DNA of 64,000 nt from Colwellia sp. TT2012 (GCF_001440345.1 NZ_LJYX01000021.1:186001-250000), one strand, 5' to 3'; positions 26,976-38,059 are shown, counted from the first letter of the stretch. Translations and numbers: made by a program. Notes: generated from the sequence alone by a model not told the origin.

Positions 26976-27980
26976 TTATTCAAATTTCTTATCACGGGAA
27001 AGTAAATCAGCCGCGGCTAACTTGGCATCTTTGCCACAGTAAAGTACTTGGTATACTTGTTCAACAATAGGCATTTCCACGCCATGTCGTTTGGCTAACA
27101 TATAAACTTCTCTAGTATTACGGTAGCCTTCAACCACTTGACCAATATCAGTAATAGCTTGTTCAACTTCACTGCCCTTACCTAACGCTAAACCAAATCG
27201 GCGATTACGAGATTGATTATCCGTACAGGTAAGTACCAAATCACCTAAGCCGGCCATACCCATAAAAGTTGCTGGCTCAGCATTTAACGCTAAACCTAAG
27301 CGGGTCATTTCCGCTAAACCTCGAGTAATTAATGCCGTACGTGCATTCGCGCCAAAGCCAATACCATCGGATATGCCTGCCGCAATAGCAATAACATTTT
27401 TAACGGCACCACCAAGTTGTACACCAATAAAATCTTTATTCGAATAAACCCGAAATAGTTTTTCACAATGCAGTAAGTCTGATAACTCAGCAACAAAATC
27501 ATCATCTTCAGATGACAAGGAAATAGCAGTAGGAAAACCTGAAGCCATTTCTCTAGCAAACGTAGGGCCGGATAGTACCGCTAAAGAGACTTTATTACCG
27601 AGTATCTTAATGGCGACATTCTGCAATAAATCCCCAGTTTCAGGATCTAGACCTTTAGTAGCCCAAGCAATTTTTTCATTGCCGGTTAACATTGGCTTAA
27701 TTTGCTTAAGCATATCGGCAAAAGCATGGCTTGGTACCACAACCAATATATTATCACTCGCTTGCACTGCCTTTGTTAAATCAGCTTCTAGTACTAAAGC
27801 TTCAGGAAAAGCACAGTCCTCAAGATATTTAATATTTTGTCTATCTTGCGCCATCGTAGCGACATGATAAGCATCACGCCCCCATAACAGGGTTTTATGA
27901 CCATTTCTGGCTAAGCAAATTGCTAGGGCTGTACCATAGGAGCCGGCACCGAGCACAGTAATTTTTGCAGCTAAAGACAT
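26976..27980 (-). CDS. gpsA: NAD(P)+ glycerol-3-phosphate dehydrogenase
   Basis: GpsA makes sn-glycerol 3-phosphate for phospholipids. The 334-residue protein has the Rossmann motif [10 protein letters not shown], the SGPTFARE segment, the catalytic lysine in [13 protein letters not shown] and the signature [15 protein letters not shown] chose the ATG at 27978-27980 with AGGG upstream; a TTG two codons earlier is too near the ribosome site. It is the last gene of the conserved yibN-grxC-secB-gpsA series on the minus strand. Confidence 0.97.
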   Translation of the reverse strand: MSLAAKITVLGAGSYGTALAICLARNGHKTLLWGRDAYHVATMAQDRQNIKYLEDCAFPEALVLEADLTKAVQASDNILVVVPSHAFADMLKQIKPMLTGNEKIAWATKGLDPETGDLLQNVAIKILGNKVSLAVLSGPTFAREMASGFPTAISLSSEDDDFVAELSDLLHCEKLFRVYSNKDFIGVQLGGAVKNVIAIAAGISDGIGFGANARTALITRGLAEMTRLGLALNAEPATFMGMAGLGDLVLTCTDNQSRNRRFGLALGKGSEVEQAITDIGQVVEGYRNTREVYMLAKRHGVEMPIVEQVYQVLYCGKDAKLAAADLLSRDKKFE

Positions 27981-28029
27981 ATTCAACCCTATTTATAAGC
28001 TAATGTTATTTTCGCTTAAGTACTAATGA

Positions 28030-28527
28030 CTAGTGTGTTTCGCTGCTTTGAGGCACGTTCTCTTTTGCTGCACGTTGCTGTACATAAGAAGCATATAAAC
28101 CTTCAAAGTTAACGGGTGTTAAGTTAAATTGTGGGAAAGAACCACGGTTTACTAAGCTTGCTACCGTCTCACGTGCATATGGGAACAAGGTTGTTGGGCA
28201 AAAAGCGCCAATAGTATGCGCTAACTGTTCTTCAGGTAAGTTACCAATAGTAAAGATACCGGCTTGTTGTACTTCCGCTAAAAAGGCTGTTTGACCTTCA
28301 ACGGTGGCGGTTACTGTTACAGATAACACCACTTCATAAGTATCATCAGCTAACTTAGTTGAGCGGGTATCAAGGTCTAACTTGATCTCTGGTTTCCAAT
28401 CTAGCTGAAATATGGCCGGAGAATTTGGTGTTTCAAATGAGACATCTTTAGTATAAATACGTTGGATAGCGAATTCTGGAGATGGTTGTGCTGCTTCACT
28501 GTTCGCTACTTGGTTTTCTTCAGCCAT
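28030..28527 (-). CDS. secB: Protein-export chaperone SecB
   Basis: SecB is a homotetrameric cytoplasmic chaperone that delivers unfolded preproteins to SecA. The 165-residue protein shows [19 protein letters not shown], the conserved [13 protein letters not shown] segment and the [16 protein letters not shown]-terminal region. Ribosome site GGAGCC precedes the ATG. It lies between grxC and gpsA, the standard arrangement. Confidence 0.98.
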   Translation of the reverse strand: MAEENQVANSEAAQPSPEFAIQRIYTKDVSFETPNSPAIFQLDWKPEIKLDLDTRSTKLADDTYEVVLSVTVTATVEGQTAFLAEVQQAGIFTIGNLPEEQLAHTIGAFCPTTLFPYARETVASLVNRGSFPQFNLTPVNFEGLYASYVQQRAAKENVPQSSETH

Positions 28528-28584
28528 GAGTGGCTCCTTTATTGTAATTGTTGTAAGTTAACATAACTGCATTGAGTATTATTA

Positions 28585-28842
28585 TTATGCTTCTAATAAC
28601 GTATCTAGCTGATTATTCATTTCTAAGGCGACTAATTGATCACAGCCACCAACATGTTCATCATTAATAAATATTTGTGGTACGGTATAACCACCATTGC
28701 TACGTTCAATCATAGCGCTACGCATTGTCATATCACCATCGATCTTAATTTCATTGTAGGCCACCGATTTACCTTTGAGTAAGGCCAGTGCATGAGTACA
28801 ATAAGGGCAGTATGCTTTGGTATAAATATCAACTTTTGCCAT
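28585..28842 (-). CDS. grxC: Glutaredoxin 3
   Basis: The 85-residue glutathione-dependent thiol reductase has the active site CPYC (C12, C15), the TVPQIFIN cis-proline segment and the GGCDQL glutathione-binding motif. It is in the yibN-grxC-secB-gpsA series, 57 bases ahead of secB. Confidence 0.97.
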   Translation of the reverse strand: MAKVDIYTKAYCPYCTHALALLKGKSVAYNEIKIDGDMTMRSAMIERSNGGYTVPQIFINDEHVGGCDQLVALEMNNQLDTLLEA

Positions 28843-28900
28843 TTTAATTTCTCTGTCATTAATTAATGATATGGGTTAGCAAAACGGACAAGCTAACTAA

Positions 28901-29326
28901 TTATTTTGCTACCGGTAAGCCGGCACCCGTCCAACTGTTCATACCACCTTTAAGGACACTAACACGGCTGAAACCAGCCTTAAATAAATCGTTAGCTATT
29001 TGCATAGCACTCATACCGGCCGCACATACTACAATGATGGGTTTGTCTTTATATTTTTCAAGACTAGTCAGACCATTTTTATTGATTTTTTCACTAGGCA
29101 AGTTGATAGCATCAAGGATATGTCCCGCTTTAAACTCTTTGTCCTTGCGGATATCCAGAGCAACACCTGCTTCTCTATTCATTAAAAAAGTTAAATCTTG
29201 TGTACTAATTTGTTTAATTGGCGACATTAGCATTTTAATTGTCGTGAAGATAATCATTACCACTAAGGCAACCCAAACCGCGCTCAGCATGCCATTATTG
29301 CCTACAAAAGTAATTAATTGTTCCAT
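28901..29326 (-). CDS. yibN: Membrane-anchored rhodanese-like protein YibN
   Basis: The 141-residue protein has one N-terminal membrane helix (about 14-33) and a single rhodanese domain with the active-site loop VVCAAGMSA (Cys about 99), so sulfurtransferase chemistry is possible. ALDIRKDKEFKAGHI and LKGGMNSWTGAGLPV are family motifs. It is the first gene of the yibN-grxC-secB-gpsA series and divergent from gpmI, exactly as in E. coli. Confidence 0.93.
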   Translation of the reverse strand: MEQLITFVGNNGMLSAVWVALVVMIIFTTIKMLMSPIKQISTQDLTFLMNREAGVALDIRKDKEFKAGHILDAINLPSEKINKNGLTSLEKYKDKPIIVVCAAGMSAMQIANDLFKAGFSRVSVLKGGMNSWTGAGLPVAK

Positions 29327-29528
29327 AAATAAAGACCATTTTTATCAAATTTCGAATCGGCATATTATACGCAAATCACTTAGAATTGCGAGCATATACC
29401 GCGAGGTAAATACTTAGTAACCCATGTTGGTACATTTCTCTGTTAAATCTTTAGTGAATAACACCATCCTAGGGTGTACAATACTTGCCGATAAAATACG
29501 GTTAAAATTAACTATAATGGGGAATATA

Positions 29529-31091
29529 ATGGCAAATAAAAAATCAATGGTACTGGTGATTCTAGATGGTTGGGGATATAGAGAAGAAACTAGCTCAAAC
29601 GCAATTCATCAAGCAAATACGCCAGTATTAGATGATTTGAAAGCCAATTACCCTAATATGCTGATTGATACCTCAGGCATGGCCGTTGGCTTACCTGAAG
29701 GACAAATGGGTAACTCTGAAGTTGGCCATGTCAATTTAGGTGCTGGCCGTGTGGTCTATCAAGATTTCACCCGTATTACCAAATCAATAGCCGACGGTGA
29801 CTTTTATAAAAATCCCACCCTGTGCCAAGCGGTTGATAAAGCAGTATCTGGTGATAACGCCGTACATATTTTTGGTTTACTCTCTCCAGGTGGTGTCCAT
29901 AGCCATGAAGAGCACATCTTCGCCATGATGGAGCTAGCCAAGCAACGTGGCGCAAAAAAAATCTACTTACATGCATTTTTAGATGGTCGGGATACTCCGC
30001 CACGTAGTGCACAAGCTTCATTGGAAAAAGCCCAACAAAAATTTGGCCAACTATTTCCTGATACTGACACAGGTGAAGGCCAAATAGCCTCTGTTATTGG
30101 TCGTTACTATGCCATGGATAGAGATCAACGCTGGGATCGTGTTGAAGCAGCTTATAACTTGATGGTTAGTGGTAGCGGATTACACCAATATAATAACGCC
30201 TTAGATGCCCTTGCTGCGGCTTATGAACGCAATGAAAATGATGAGTTTGTTGGCGCCAGCACGATAACTAAGCCATCGGGTGAAACTATCAAAGTAAATG
30301 ATGGTGACGCATTGATTTTTATGAATTTTAGAGCCGACCGAGCCCGTCAATTTAGCCGATGTTTTACCGAAAAGAACTTCGAGGGATTTCAACGGAAATG
30401 CACGCCAGCCATCGGTAGTTTTGTTATGTTAACACGGTATTCTGTAGACATTGATGCACCCTCAGCTTATGCGCCTGCCACGTTAGCTAACGTAATGGGT
30501 GAATGGTTAGCCAAACATGATAAAACACAATTACGCATTTCTGAAACAGAAAAGTTTGCCCACGTGACTTTCTTCTTTAGCGGTGGTAAAGAAGATACTT
30601 TCGCGGGAGAAGAGCGCATATTAATACCGTCACCCGATGTAGCCACTTACGACTTACAACCAGAAATGAATTCAACATTACTCACTGATAAGCTGGTCGG
30701 CGCTATTGAAAGTGGTCAATATGACTTTATCGTCGTCAACTACCCTAATGGCGACATGGTTGGCCATACAGGCAACTTTGATGCTGCGGTCAAAGCTTGT
30801 GAAGCAGTAGACACTTGTGTTGGCCGAGTTGTTGCCGCATTACAAAAAATCGGTGGTGAATGTCTCATTACCGCCGATCACGGTAATGCCGAGCAAATGG
30901 AAGATCCCATATCAGGTCAAGCACATACTGCCCATACCTGTGAACCGGTACCACTAATCTATGTTGGCCGAAAGGCTACTCCCGCAGCGTCGGGTACTTT
31001 AAGTGATATATCACCAAGTATATTGCATTTAATGGGCATGGCACAGCCGAAAGAAATGACCGGTTCAATATTAATGCCGCTAACGAAGTGA
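29529..31091 (+). CDS. gpmI: 2,3-bisphosphoglycerate-independent phosphoglycerate mutase
   Basis: This glycolytic and gluconeogenic enzyme interconverts 3- and 2-phosphoglycerate using two Mn(II). The 520-residue protein begins [20 protein letters not shown]. It has the phospho-acceptor Ser63 in [15 protein letters not shown], the [11 protein letters not shown] segment and the metal ligands in DHGNAEQM and HTAHT. I placed the start at ATG 29529, with GGGGA upstream; longer in-frame starts would add unconserved residues. Divergent from yibN and followed by envC. Confidence 0.96.
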   Translation: MANKKSMVLVILDGWGYREETSSNAIHQANTPVLDDLKANYPNMLIDTSGMAVGLPEGQMGNSEVGHVNLGAGRVVYQDFTRITKSIADGDFYKNPTLCQAVDKAVSGDNAVHIFGLLSPGGVHSHEEHIFAMMELAKQRGAKKIYLHAFLDGRDTPPRSAQASLEKAQQKFGQLFPDTDTGEGQIASVIGRYYAMDRDQRWDRVEAAYNLMVSGSGLHQYNNALDALAAAYERNENDEFVGASTITKPSGETIKVNDGDALIFMNFRADRARQFSRCFTEKNFEGFQRKCTPAIGSFVMLTRYSVDIDAPSAYAPATLANVMGEWLAKHDKTQLRISETEKFAHVTFFFSGGKEDTFAGEERILIPSPDVATYDLQPEMNSTLLTDKLVGAIESGQYDFIVVNYPNGDMVGHTGNFDAAVKACEAVDTCVGRVVAALQKIGGECLITADHGNAEQMEDPISGQAHTAHTCEPVPLIYVGRKATPAASGTLSDISPSILHLMGMAQPKEMTGSILMPLTK

Positions 31092-31204
31092 TATTAAGTC
31101 AGTAATCTATTACCATGATATCTTAAGATAAAATCTTCATCTTGAGGTAACATGGCTATAAGTGATATATTAGTTTTTAACTATTATCACTATCGATTGC
31201 GAGC

Positions 31205-32386
31205 TTGTGTATCGACACTTATTTATCCAGTAAACACCTTCAACATCTAGGCGTAGCTAGCTTATTCATAGTAAGTTTACTGTTTGCTTTTCCCGCGTAC
31301 GCTGAGAAAAGTAAGCGTAATGAAACAACACAACAACAAAACCGCGCCAAACTTAGTGATGTTCAGCAAGCCATTGCTAAACAAGAATCAAATATTTTTG
31401 ATACCAATAAACAACACAGTAACCTAGAGCGACAACTAAAAACGGATGACTTAGCCATTGCTAAAGTAGCCAAAGCAATCAATGATATAGAGGTTAAACT
31501 CAGTAACACACAAGTAAAAATAGCTGCACTAGCCAGAGAAAAACAACAGTTAACCCGAGCAAAGAAAAAGCAAGAGCGTTTATTGGCACAGCAGCTTAGA
31601 GCCGCATATACCACAGGCCAGCACGATTACCTTAAATTACTACTTAACCAAGATCAAAGTGATAAAATTCAGCGTACTATCAGTTACTATCAATATTTAA
31701 ACCAGGCAAGAACCAAAGAAATTGATCAATTTCAAGCAACCATAGCGCAACTACTGCAAGTAAGCACTGAGCATCAAGAGCAAGTTACGTATTTACAGCA
31801 GCTTAAAGCTGAGCAATTACAGCAAGGCACGCAATTACGAACCAGTAAAAAGCAACGCAGTAAAACCTTATCAAAATTAAGCCGCAAGTTACTTTCCAGC
31901 CAGCAGCAATTGAATAAACTTAAAGCCGAAGAAAACAACTTAAACCAAGCATTACATAAACTAGCCGCCATTATTCAGGCAGAAATTGATTTAACCGGTT
32001 TAAGCAAATTAAAACGAAAGCTGTCCTGGCCGGTTAAGGGACGTATGTTGCATCGCTTTGGCAGTCGTAAGCAGGGTTACTTAAAGTGGAAGGGGGTATT
32101 AATCAGTGCGCCAATCAGCCGCCAAGTACAAACGATTCATAATGGCACAGTGTTATTTTCTGACTGGCTTAAAGGTTATGGTTTATTAACCGTTATCGAT
32201 CATGGCAATGGCTATATGAGCCTTTACGCTCATAATCAAACCTTACTCAAAGCCGTTGGTGATCGTGTTGAAACAGGCGAGCCTATAGCGTTAGTTGGCC
32301 AAAGTGGCGGCCAAGACCAATCAGGGCTTTATTTTGAAATTCGCCACCGAGGCAAAGCCCTTAATCCAAAACTCTGGTGTAAATAA
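31205..32386 (+). CDS. envC: Murein hydrolase activator EnvC
   Basis: EnvC recruits and activates the amidases AmiA and AmiB at the septum. The 393-residue protein has a signal peptide (to about FPAYA), two long coiled-coil stretches (about 40-260) and a C-terminal LytM domain. The LytM zinc ligands of active peptidases are not all there (KWKGVLISAP where HxGxD is expected), which fits the non-enzymatic EnvC type. No ATG is available; TTG at 31205 is the first plausible start, so the exact start is uncertain. It lies between gpmI and yibQ as in E. coli. Confidence 0.92.
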   Translation: MCIDTYLSSKHLQHLGVASLFIVSLLFAFPAYAEKSKRNETTQQQNRAKLSDVQQAIAKQESNIFDTNKQHSNLERQLKTDDLAIAKVAKAINDIEVKLSNTQVKIAALAREKQQLTRAKKKQERLLAQQLRAAYTTGQHDYLKLLLNQDQSDKIQRTISYYQYLNQARTKEIDQFQATIAQLLQVSTEHQEQVTYLQQLKAEQLQQGTQLRTSKKQRSKTLSKLSRKLLSSQQQLNKLKAEENNLNQALHKLAAIIQAEIDLTGLSKLKRKLSWPVKGRMLHRFGSRKQGYLKWKGVLISAPISRQVQTIHNGTVLFSDWLKGYGLLTVIDHGNGYMSLYAHNQTLLKAVGDRVETGEPIALVGQSGGQDQSGLYFEIRHRGKALNPKLWCK

Positions 32387-32486
32387 GGTCTGACATTTAT
32401 CCATTTAGCTAAAAGACAATATTTTTTAGTTAAATCACTGCTAGGCTTTTTACTAAATTAAATAATTATAAGGACCCCATTACCCT

Positions 32487-33266
32487 GTGCAAAATACTTT
32501 TTTAAAAAAAACGTCATTTATAGCTACTTTTCCCCTAGTCGTTATGATGCTAATAAGTTATCAGAGTCAAGCGCAAACGAATCGAGTTGCCATCATCATT
32601 GATGATATGGGCTATCGTTACACAGATAAACACGCATTAACGTTACCCGGCGCAGTTACTTATGCCTTTTTGCCCCATACCACCTACGGAAAAAAACTTG
32701 CTATCCAAGCGAATAACGCCAATCATGATGTACTAATCCATATTCCAATGGAGTCTAAGAATAGAGAAAAATTAGGCCCTGGTGCGTTAACTAGCGCTAT
32801 GAATGAAGATGCCTTTAAAAGAAGTTTGACTAAATCCTTCGCTGAAATCCCTTTTGCAATTGGTATTAATAATCATATGGGCAGCTACCTCACACAACTT
32901 TATCAACCAATGGCGTGGACCATGGCTTTCTTAAAACAGCATGAATTACTTTTTTTAGACAGTAAAACCAGCCCTCATTCACAGGCGAAACAAGCAGCGA
33001 TAGACTACGGCGTACCGGTAAAATCAAGGCAGATTTTTTTAGATAATGAATTAACTGATGAATATATTAGTCAGCAATTTAAGCAACTAATAGCGATTGC
33101 CCTAAAGCATCAAACCGCTATTGCTATCGCTCACCCACATCCTGAAACTGTGGCTATATTAACTAAGCTGATCCCAACGTTAGCCTTACATGGTATAAAA
33201 TTAGTACCGTTATCACGTTTATATCAAAGTGGACGTAGCGATAAAGTCATCGCGGTTAGTGAGTAA
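32487..33266 (+). CDS. yibQ: Divergent polysaccharide deacetylase family protein YibQ
   Basis: This exported 259-residue protein has a signal peptide (to about SQAQ). Its NodB-like fold shows VAIIIDDMGYRYTD at the N-terminus, NNHMGSYLTQ in the middle and IAIAHPHPETV near the end. The catalytic set is divergent from true deacetylases and the substrate is unknown. It starts with GTG at 32487; AAGGA is somewhat far upstream (about 14 bases). The gpmI-envC-yibQ order is conserved. Confidence 0.9.
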   Translation: MQNTFLKKTSFIATFPLVVMMLISYQSQAQTNRVAIIIDDMGYRYTDKHALTLPGAVTYAFLPHTTYGKKLAIQANNANHDVLIHIPMESKNREKLGPGALTSAMNEDAFKRSLTKSFAEIPFAIGINNHMGSYLTQLYQPMAWTMAFLKQHELLFLDSKTSPHSQAKQAAIDYGVPVKSRQIFLDNELTDEYISQQFKQLIAIALKHQTAIAIAHPHPETVAILTKLIPTLALHGIKLVPLSRLYQSGRSDKVIAVSE

Positions 33267-33286
33267 CATCGGCAACAAGCGTTTGA

Positions 33287-34051
33287 CTAGATTGAAATGT
33301 TATTATCTCGCAGTACTTGATGTAAATACTTTACTGGTATTGCGTAAGTGATACCACTAGGATTACTAATAACCGCTTCTTTAGTGCTCTGCACAAACAC
33401 TTTATTGATTATGCCAACCACTGCCCCTGTATTCATATCATACATAGCACTACCACTATTGCCCGGATATGCAGTAGCATCAAGCTGATATACTAAGTAG
33501 GGGTTGCGCATACGTTTAAGCATTTTCAAATTGATTTGTTGCGCGGATACCGCTGGTACAACTATTGGCGTGAGACTAGCGATGATACCTCGGTGAGTCA
33601 CCGGGTATAAACCCAACACACCGCCAATAGGAAAACCGGTAAAAGCAATAAAACTACCATCGGCGATGAAATCACTATTTGCCAAGGTCATCGCAGGTAA
33701 AGCTGGTCCCGATATTTTTAAAATAGCTAAATCATATAAGCTGGAAGTCGCCACGATTTCAGCTTCTCTGACTTTAGCATTTTTACCTGAGCCAATAAAA
33801 ACTGCCATTTTTTGTAAGAGGCTTTCGTTTAATAAAGTAGGTAATACATGGTCATTGGTGACTATGTAACGGCCATTACCAATGACAAAGCCAGTGCCCC
33901 GTAAAATATTTTGCGGGCGGCTAGTAGGTGTATGCACACCAATACCAACAACTGATGGCTTAATTTTTGCGACGACATCAACAAAGTTTGCATGAGCGTA
34001 TGGCATAAATATGCACAGACAAAAACTAACAAACTGCAGGGTTGGTCTCAT
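33287..34051 (-). CDS. Exported trypsin-like serine protease, HtrA-like without PDZ
   Basis: The 254-residue protein has a signal peptide (cleavage near AHA, about 22) and a complete catalytic triad: His68 in VTNDHVL, Asp107 in LYDLAIL and Ser199 in YPGNSGSAM. The fold is that of DegP/DegS, but the chain ends after the protease domain with no PDZ domain. A periplasmic degradative or processing role is likely. It is convergent with yibQ. Confidence 0.88.
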   Translation of the reverse strand: MRPTLQFVSFCLCIFMPYAHANFVDVVAKIKPSVVGIGVHTPTSRPQNILRGTGFVIGNGRYIVTNDHVLPTLLNESLLQKMAVFIGSGKNAKVREAEIVATSSLYDLAILKISGPALPAMTLANSDFIADGSFIAFTGFPIGGVLGLYPVTHRGIIASLTPIVVPAVSAQQINLKMLKRMRNPYLVYQLDATAYPGNSGSAMYDMNTGAVVGIINKVFVQSTKEAVISNPSGITYAIPVKYLHQVLRDNNISI

Positions 34052-34237
34052 AATTTTTCCTCTATATTTTATGTGATATTAGTTACTGAAATAAAGTCTT
34101 CTTGATATTAAATGCATTACTTTACGCTTGCTAACAATATTTTTCGCAAAAATCGCTAACTTTGTTCATAATTAAGGCTAAAGTTTACGGGTATAAATAT
34201 CAGTAGCCTTGATATCCTTTGTTATTATGGGGGTTAA

Positions 34238-35077
34238 ATGAAAAAATCTATAGTGCCAATTTTTGCCGGTGGCGGTACCCGACTGCCAGCTCACTTAGGC
34301 GTGTTAAAAGCATTACAATTACTCGATATTGACTTTGAAGATCTTGTCGGTGTCTCTGGCGGCAGCATTATTGCCAGTTTCTATGCCGCTGGTTTAGCCT
34401 TAAATGACATAAAAAGAATTGCCTTACAAACAAATTATAACCAATTTCGAGAATTCTCCTTAATCAAACTTATTCGCCATGGTGGCTTAAGCTCTGGCGA
34501 TACTTTTGAGCGCTGGGTCGATAATCATTTACAAGGAAAAACTTTCGCTCAATTAGAGAAAACTCTTCATATAGTTGCTACCGATGTTACTAACGGCAAA
34601 GCCGTCATCTTTGATGCTGAATTAACACCTGATATGAAAGTATCAAAAGCGGTAAGGTTTTCCATGTCTATCCCACTGGTTTTTAGCTTTAAAACCTATG
34701 GAAAACGTATTATGGTTGATGGCAGTATTTTATCTGAAGATGCCTTACATAGGGACTGGGATCATAAAGGCACACCCGTACTTTGTTTTCGTTTACGCGG
34801 TGAACATGAATATGATCAACTAAGTGTTAATGGCTTATTTCCTATCTTTAATTATGTCACGCTACTTATTCGTACTTTTATGACCACTATTTCCCGTGAG
34901 TATATTAACGAAGATTTTTGGCACAACACCATAGTGATAAACATAGGTGAATATTCCGCGGTTGATTTTAAGATGACGACCAAACAAAAGCATCAACTAT
35001 ATAAAATTGGCTTTAAAACTGCAATGGAAGTTATTCCCTTAAAAATGAATATGGAAACTCATGATATAATTAATTAA
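34238..35077 (+). CDS. Patatin-like phospholipase (RssA-like)
   Basis: This 279-residue patatin hydrolase has the oxyanion loop GGGTRLPAHLG (from 11), the nucleophile Ser40 in GVSGGS and the catalytic Asp in MVDGS (about 160). There is no signal peptide, so the enzyme is probably cytoplasmic. The ribosome site GGGGG precedes the ATG. A 101-base gap separates it from the downstream acyl-ligase operon on the same strand, so co-expression is possible but not shown. Confidence 0.88.
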   Translation: MKKSIVPIFAGGGTRLPAHLGVLKALQLLDIDFEDLVGVSGGSIIASFYAAGLALNDIKRIALQTNYNQFREFSLIKLIRHGGLSSGDTFERWVDNHLQGKTFAQLEKTLHIVATDVTNGKAVIFDAELTPDMKVSKAVRFSMSIPLVFSFKTYGKRIMVDGSILSEDALHRDWDHKGTPVLCFRLRGEHEYDQLSVNGLFPIFNYVTLLIRTFMTTISREYINEDFWHNTIVINIGEYSAVDFKMTTKQKHQLYKIGFKTAMEVIPLKMNMETHDIIN

Positions 35078-35178
35078 ACCCTAAGAGTTTCCTTTAACTG
35101 CTACTTGCCTCTGTTATGCTTTCGAGGTCATAATAGTGTTAATAAAAACACCCCGATATTTTATTTTCAGGATGATAA

Positions 35179-36786
35179 ATGACCCGCTTTGTTCATCAGC
35201 TCATTAGCCTTACTGCCCAGCGTTCTCCCCATGCGATTGCACTGCAAATAAATACTAACCAGCTTAGTTATGCTCAACTTGATAAAGAAGTAAAGGCAGT
35301 CGCACAAGGTTTTTTGTCCCTTGGCGTTAATCAAGGCGACCGAATAGGTATTTACTTAGCAAAAAATCAACAGAATGTGCAAAGCATGTTTGCCTGCTCA
35401 TTACTCGGTGCCGTGTTTGTGCCCATTAACCCAGTCTTAAAAGCCCAACAAGTTCGCTATATTGCCAATGATTGCCAAATAAAATTGCTGATCACCAATA
35501 AGGCTAGGCTAAAGGCATTAACGCCCATTCTGGAAAAACTCACTGAGTTAGTCACTATCATAGTCATTGATGCCGAAGAGCAAGCATTAGCTCCACAGTC
35601 TTTGCCAGAGCACTTAATGATTGTCAATTGGCAAGCACTAATAGCTCAAGAAGAAAGGGCAATAACAGCGCGCAAAGGCTCTATTTCCCCTAATGATCTA
35701 GCCGCCATTTTATATACCTCGGGTAGCACAGGGCAACCGAAAGGTATTATGCTTAGTCACGAAAATATTATGCTTGGAGCAAAATCAGTTAGTCAGTATT
35801 TACAACTAACCGCTGACGATAAAATTTTATCGGTATTACCCTTAAGTTTTGACTATGGCCTAAACCAGTTAACTAGCTGCTTCCTCGTGGGCGCCACATG
35901 CATATTACTCGATTACTTAATGGCGAGTGATGTAGTGAAAGCCATTGCAAAATATGAAATTACTGGCTTAGCCGCGGTGCCGCCACTGTGGATGCAACTA
36001 AGCAAGGCCGCATGGCCGCATGGTGCGGCACAATCAATGCGTTATTTTACCAACTCAGGCGGTGTACTACCCTCAGCAACGTTAGTTACCTTACGAAAAA
36101 ACATGCCCCAAGCTAAGCCCTATCTTATGTATGGCTTAACGGAAGCATTTCGCTCTAGTTTTTTATCGCCACTGGAAATAGACCACAAGCCCAACTCAAT
36201 AGGCAAAGCAATTCCTCATGCGGAAATTCTAGTTTTACGAGACGATGGTAGTACCTGTGATGACGATGAAGTAGGTGAATTGGTTCATATCGGCCCGTTG
36301 GTAACATTAGGTTATTGGCAAAATGAGGCCGCTACTGCTGAGCGATTTAAAGAGACGCCTAAACAAGCAATAAATGCGCAAGGTACACCACGAGCAGTAT
36401 TCTCTGGTGATTATGTAAGCCGTGATGTTGACGGGTTTCTCTATTTTATTGCAAGAAAAGACAGCATGATTAAAACGTCTGGCTATCGAGTTAGCCCAAC
36501 TGAAATAGAGTCGGTACTATTACAACTACCACTGGTAGATGAAGCCGCGATAATCACCAGCCCTTCGGTAGCGCTTGGTCAAGCTATCATCGCACTGATT
36601 GTCAGTTCAAATGATAATCAAGCATTATCAACAAAAAACATTCTCAAACATTGCCAATTAAACTTGCCTAACTACATGATACCAAAAAAGATATTTTTTT
36701 TAGCAGCATTGCCTCGTAATGCTAATGGTAAAGTAGACACCAAGCTATTGCAGATGAATTATAACAACAAAAACATTCTCACTTAA
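35179..36786 (+). CDS. AMP-forming acyl-CoA ligase, exosortase A-associated type
   Basis: This 535-residue adenylating enzyme has the P-loop YTSGSTGQPKG (about 179-189), the A5 motif YGLTEAF, the A7 motif SGDYVSRDVDG, the hinge region KTSGYRVSPTEIE and the catalytic lysine in NGKVD near the end. It would activate a carboxylic acid as acyl-AMP and pass it to CoA or a carrier protein. I recognise the family as the one usually found beside exosortase A genes (TIGR03098), on the basis of overall similarity and the neighbours. It is first of four genes with gaps of 22, 89 and 48 bases. Confidence 0.85.
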   Translation: MTRFVHQLISLTAQRSPHAIALQINTNQLSYAQLDKEVKAVAQGFLSLGVNQGDRIGIYLAKNQQNVQSMFACSLLGAVFVPINPVLKAQQVRYIANDCQIKLLITNKARLKALTPILEKLTELVTIIVIDAEEQALAPQSLPEHLMIVNWQALIAQEERAITARKGSISPNDLAAILYTSGSTGQPKGIMLSHENIMLGAKSVSQYLQLTADDKILSVLPLSFDYGLNQLTSCFLVGATCILLDYLMASDVVKAIAKYEITGLAAVPPLWMQLSKAAWPHGAAQSMRYFTNSGGVLPSATLVTLRKNMPQAKPYLMYGLTEAFRSSFLSPLEIDHKPNSIGKAIPHAEILVLRDDGSTCDDDEVGELVHIGPLVTLGYWQNEAATAERFKETPKQAINAQGTPRAVFSGDYVSRDVDGFLYFIARKDSMIKTSGYRVSPTEIESVLLQLPLVDEAAIITSPSVALGQAIIALIVSSNDNQALSTKNILKHCQLNLPNYMIPKKIFFLAALPRNANGKVDTKLLQMNYNNKNILT

Positions 36787-36808
36787 TTAGATTATAACTG
36801 GCAGCAAC

Positions 36809-38059
36809 ATGAAACAATCACAGACCTATTTAACGACATCACTCAAAGACATCCTGCCGACAAGTAGTGAACTCTCTATTGGCAATATCCCTTTAAGTCA
36901 AATAGAAAAACTGGTGTCAACGACACCGTTTTATGCTTATGACCGACAACTCATTATCAATAGGGTTAAGCAATTAAAAAACACCTTACCAAAAGAAATT
37001 TCTCTGCATTACGCCATAAAAGCAAACCCATACCCGAGTTTAGTGCAATTGATGGCGGAACAAGTGTCAGGTTTTGATGTTGCCTCAAAAAAAGAAATGC
37101 TCTTGGCAATTCAAACCGGAATGCCGGTAAATAAAATCAGTTTCGCTGGCCCAGGTAAAACTATCGAGGATATTGAAGCCGCCATTATCGCCGGAGTAAC
37201 GCTACACGTTGAGTCAGTAGGTGAAATAGCTAAAGTAGAATTAGCGGCCAAGCAATTAAAGCTCAAAGCAAATATAGCCCTGAGAGTAAACCCTGCCTTT
37301 GAGCTTAAAGCTTCTGGCATGAAGATGTCTGGCGGAGCAAAACCTTTTGGTATAGATGAAGAGCAAATTGCTCAAGTGCTTAAAGACCTGCCGTTAAAAC
37401 AAGTTAATTTACGCGGTTTTCATATTTATACTGGCTCACAAAACCTTAAGGCCGAGGCAATCATTGCCGCGCAACAACAAACATTTGCCTTAGCACAACA
37501 ATTAGTTGAGTTAACAAGTAAAATAACCAATATAAAAATAGATTACCTAAATATTGGAGGTGGCTTTGGTGTGCCCTACTTTGCTAACGAGCAACCATTA
37601 GCCGTATCAGCAATTGCCGATAATTTACAGGCACTTTTGCAGCAATATAAAGCCTTGACTGACGGGGTCGAGCTGATCTTAGAGCTAGGGCGTTATTTAG
37701 TCGCCGAAGCGGGTATTTATGTCTGTAAAGTCGTTGATATTAAGGTTTCCCGCGGCACAAAGTATTTAGTGTGTGATGGCGGTTTACATCATCACCTTGC
37801 TAACTCAGGCAATTTTGGCCAAGTTATTCGCAAGAATTATCCACTAGCAATAGGCAACAAACTCAATAGCAAGGAGCTAGAGCAAGTTAACATTGTCGGG
37901 CCATTATGCACGCCGCTTGATGTTTTAGCGGACAAAATTATGCTACCTAAAGCAAGCTTAGGTGATTATGTCGTAGTCTTTCAATCTGGCGCGTATGGCG
38001 CTTCAGCAAGCCCTAAGGACTTTCTAAGTCAACCGCAATTAAGCGAAATATTACTTTAA
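36809..38059 (+). CDS. PLP-dependent fold-III decarboxylase, exosortase A-associated type
   Basis: The 416-residue protein belongs to the diaminopimelate/ornithine decarboxylase superfamily. The PLP lysine is Lys71 in YAIKANPYPS. The phosphate-binding glycine loop is IGGGFGVPYF, and HIYTGSQNL and CDGGLHHHLANSG are characteristic of the exosortase-associated subfamily (TIGR03099). The active-site Cys segment (VGPLCTPLDVL) is present. It would decarboxylate a basic or diamino acid to an amine; the substrate is unknown. No PEP-CTERM or exosortase gene is in the window. Confidence 0.87.
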   Translation: MKQSQTYLTTSLKDILPTSSELSIGNIPLSQIEKLVSTTPFYAYDRQLIINRVKQLKNTLPKEISLHYAIKANPYPSLVQLMAEQVSGFDVASKKEMLLAIQTGMPVNKISFAGPGKTIEDIEAAIIAGVTLHVESVGEIAKVELAAKQLKLKANIALRVNPAFELKASGMKMSGGAKPFGIDEEQIAQVLKDLPLKQVNLRGFHIYTGSQNLKAEAIIAAQQQTFALAQQLVELTSKITNIKIDYLNIGGGFGVPYFANEQPLAVSAIADNLQALLQQYKALTDGVELILELGRYLVAEAGIYVCKVVDIKVSRGTKYLVCDGGLHHHLANSGNFGQVIRKNYPLAIGNKLNSKELEQVNIVGPLCTPLDVLADKIMLPKASLGDYVVVFQSGAYGASASPKDFLSQPQLSEILL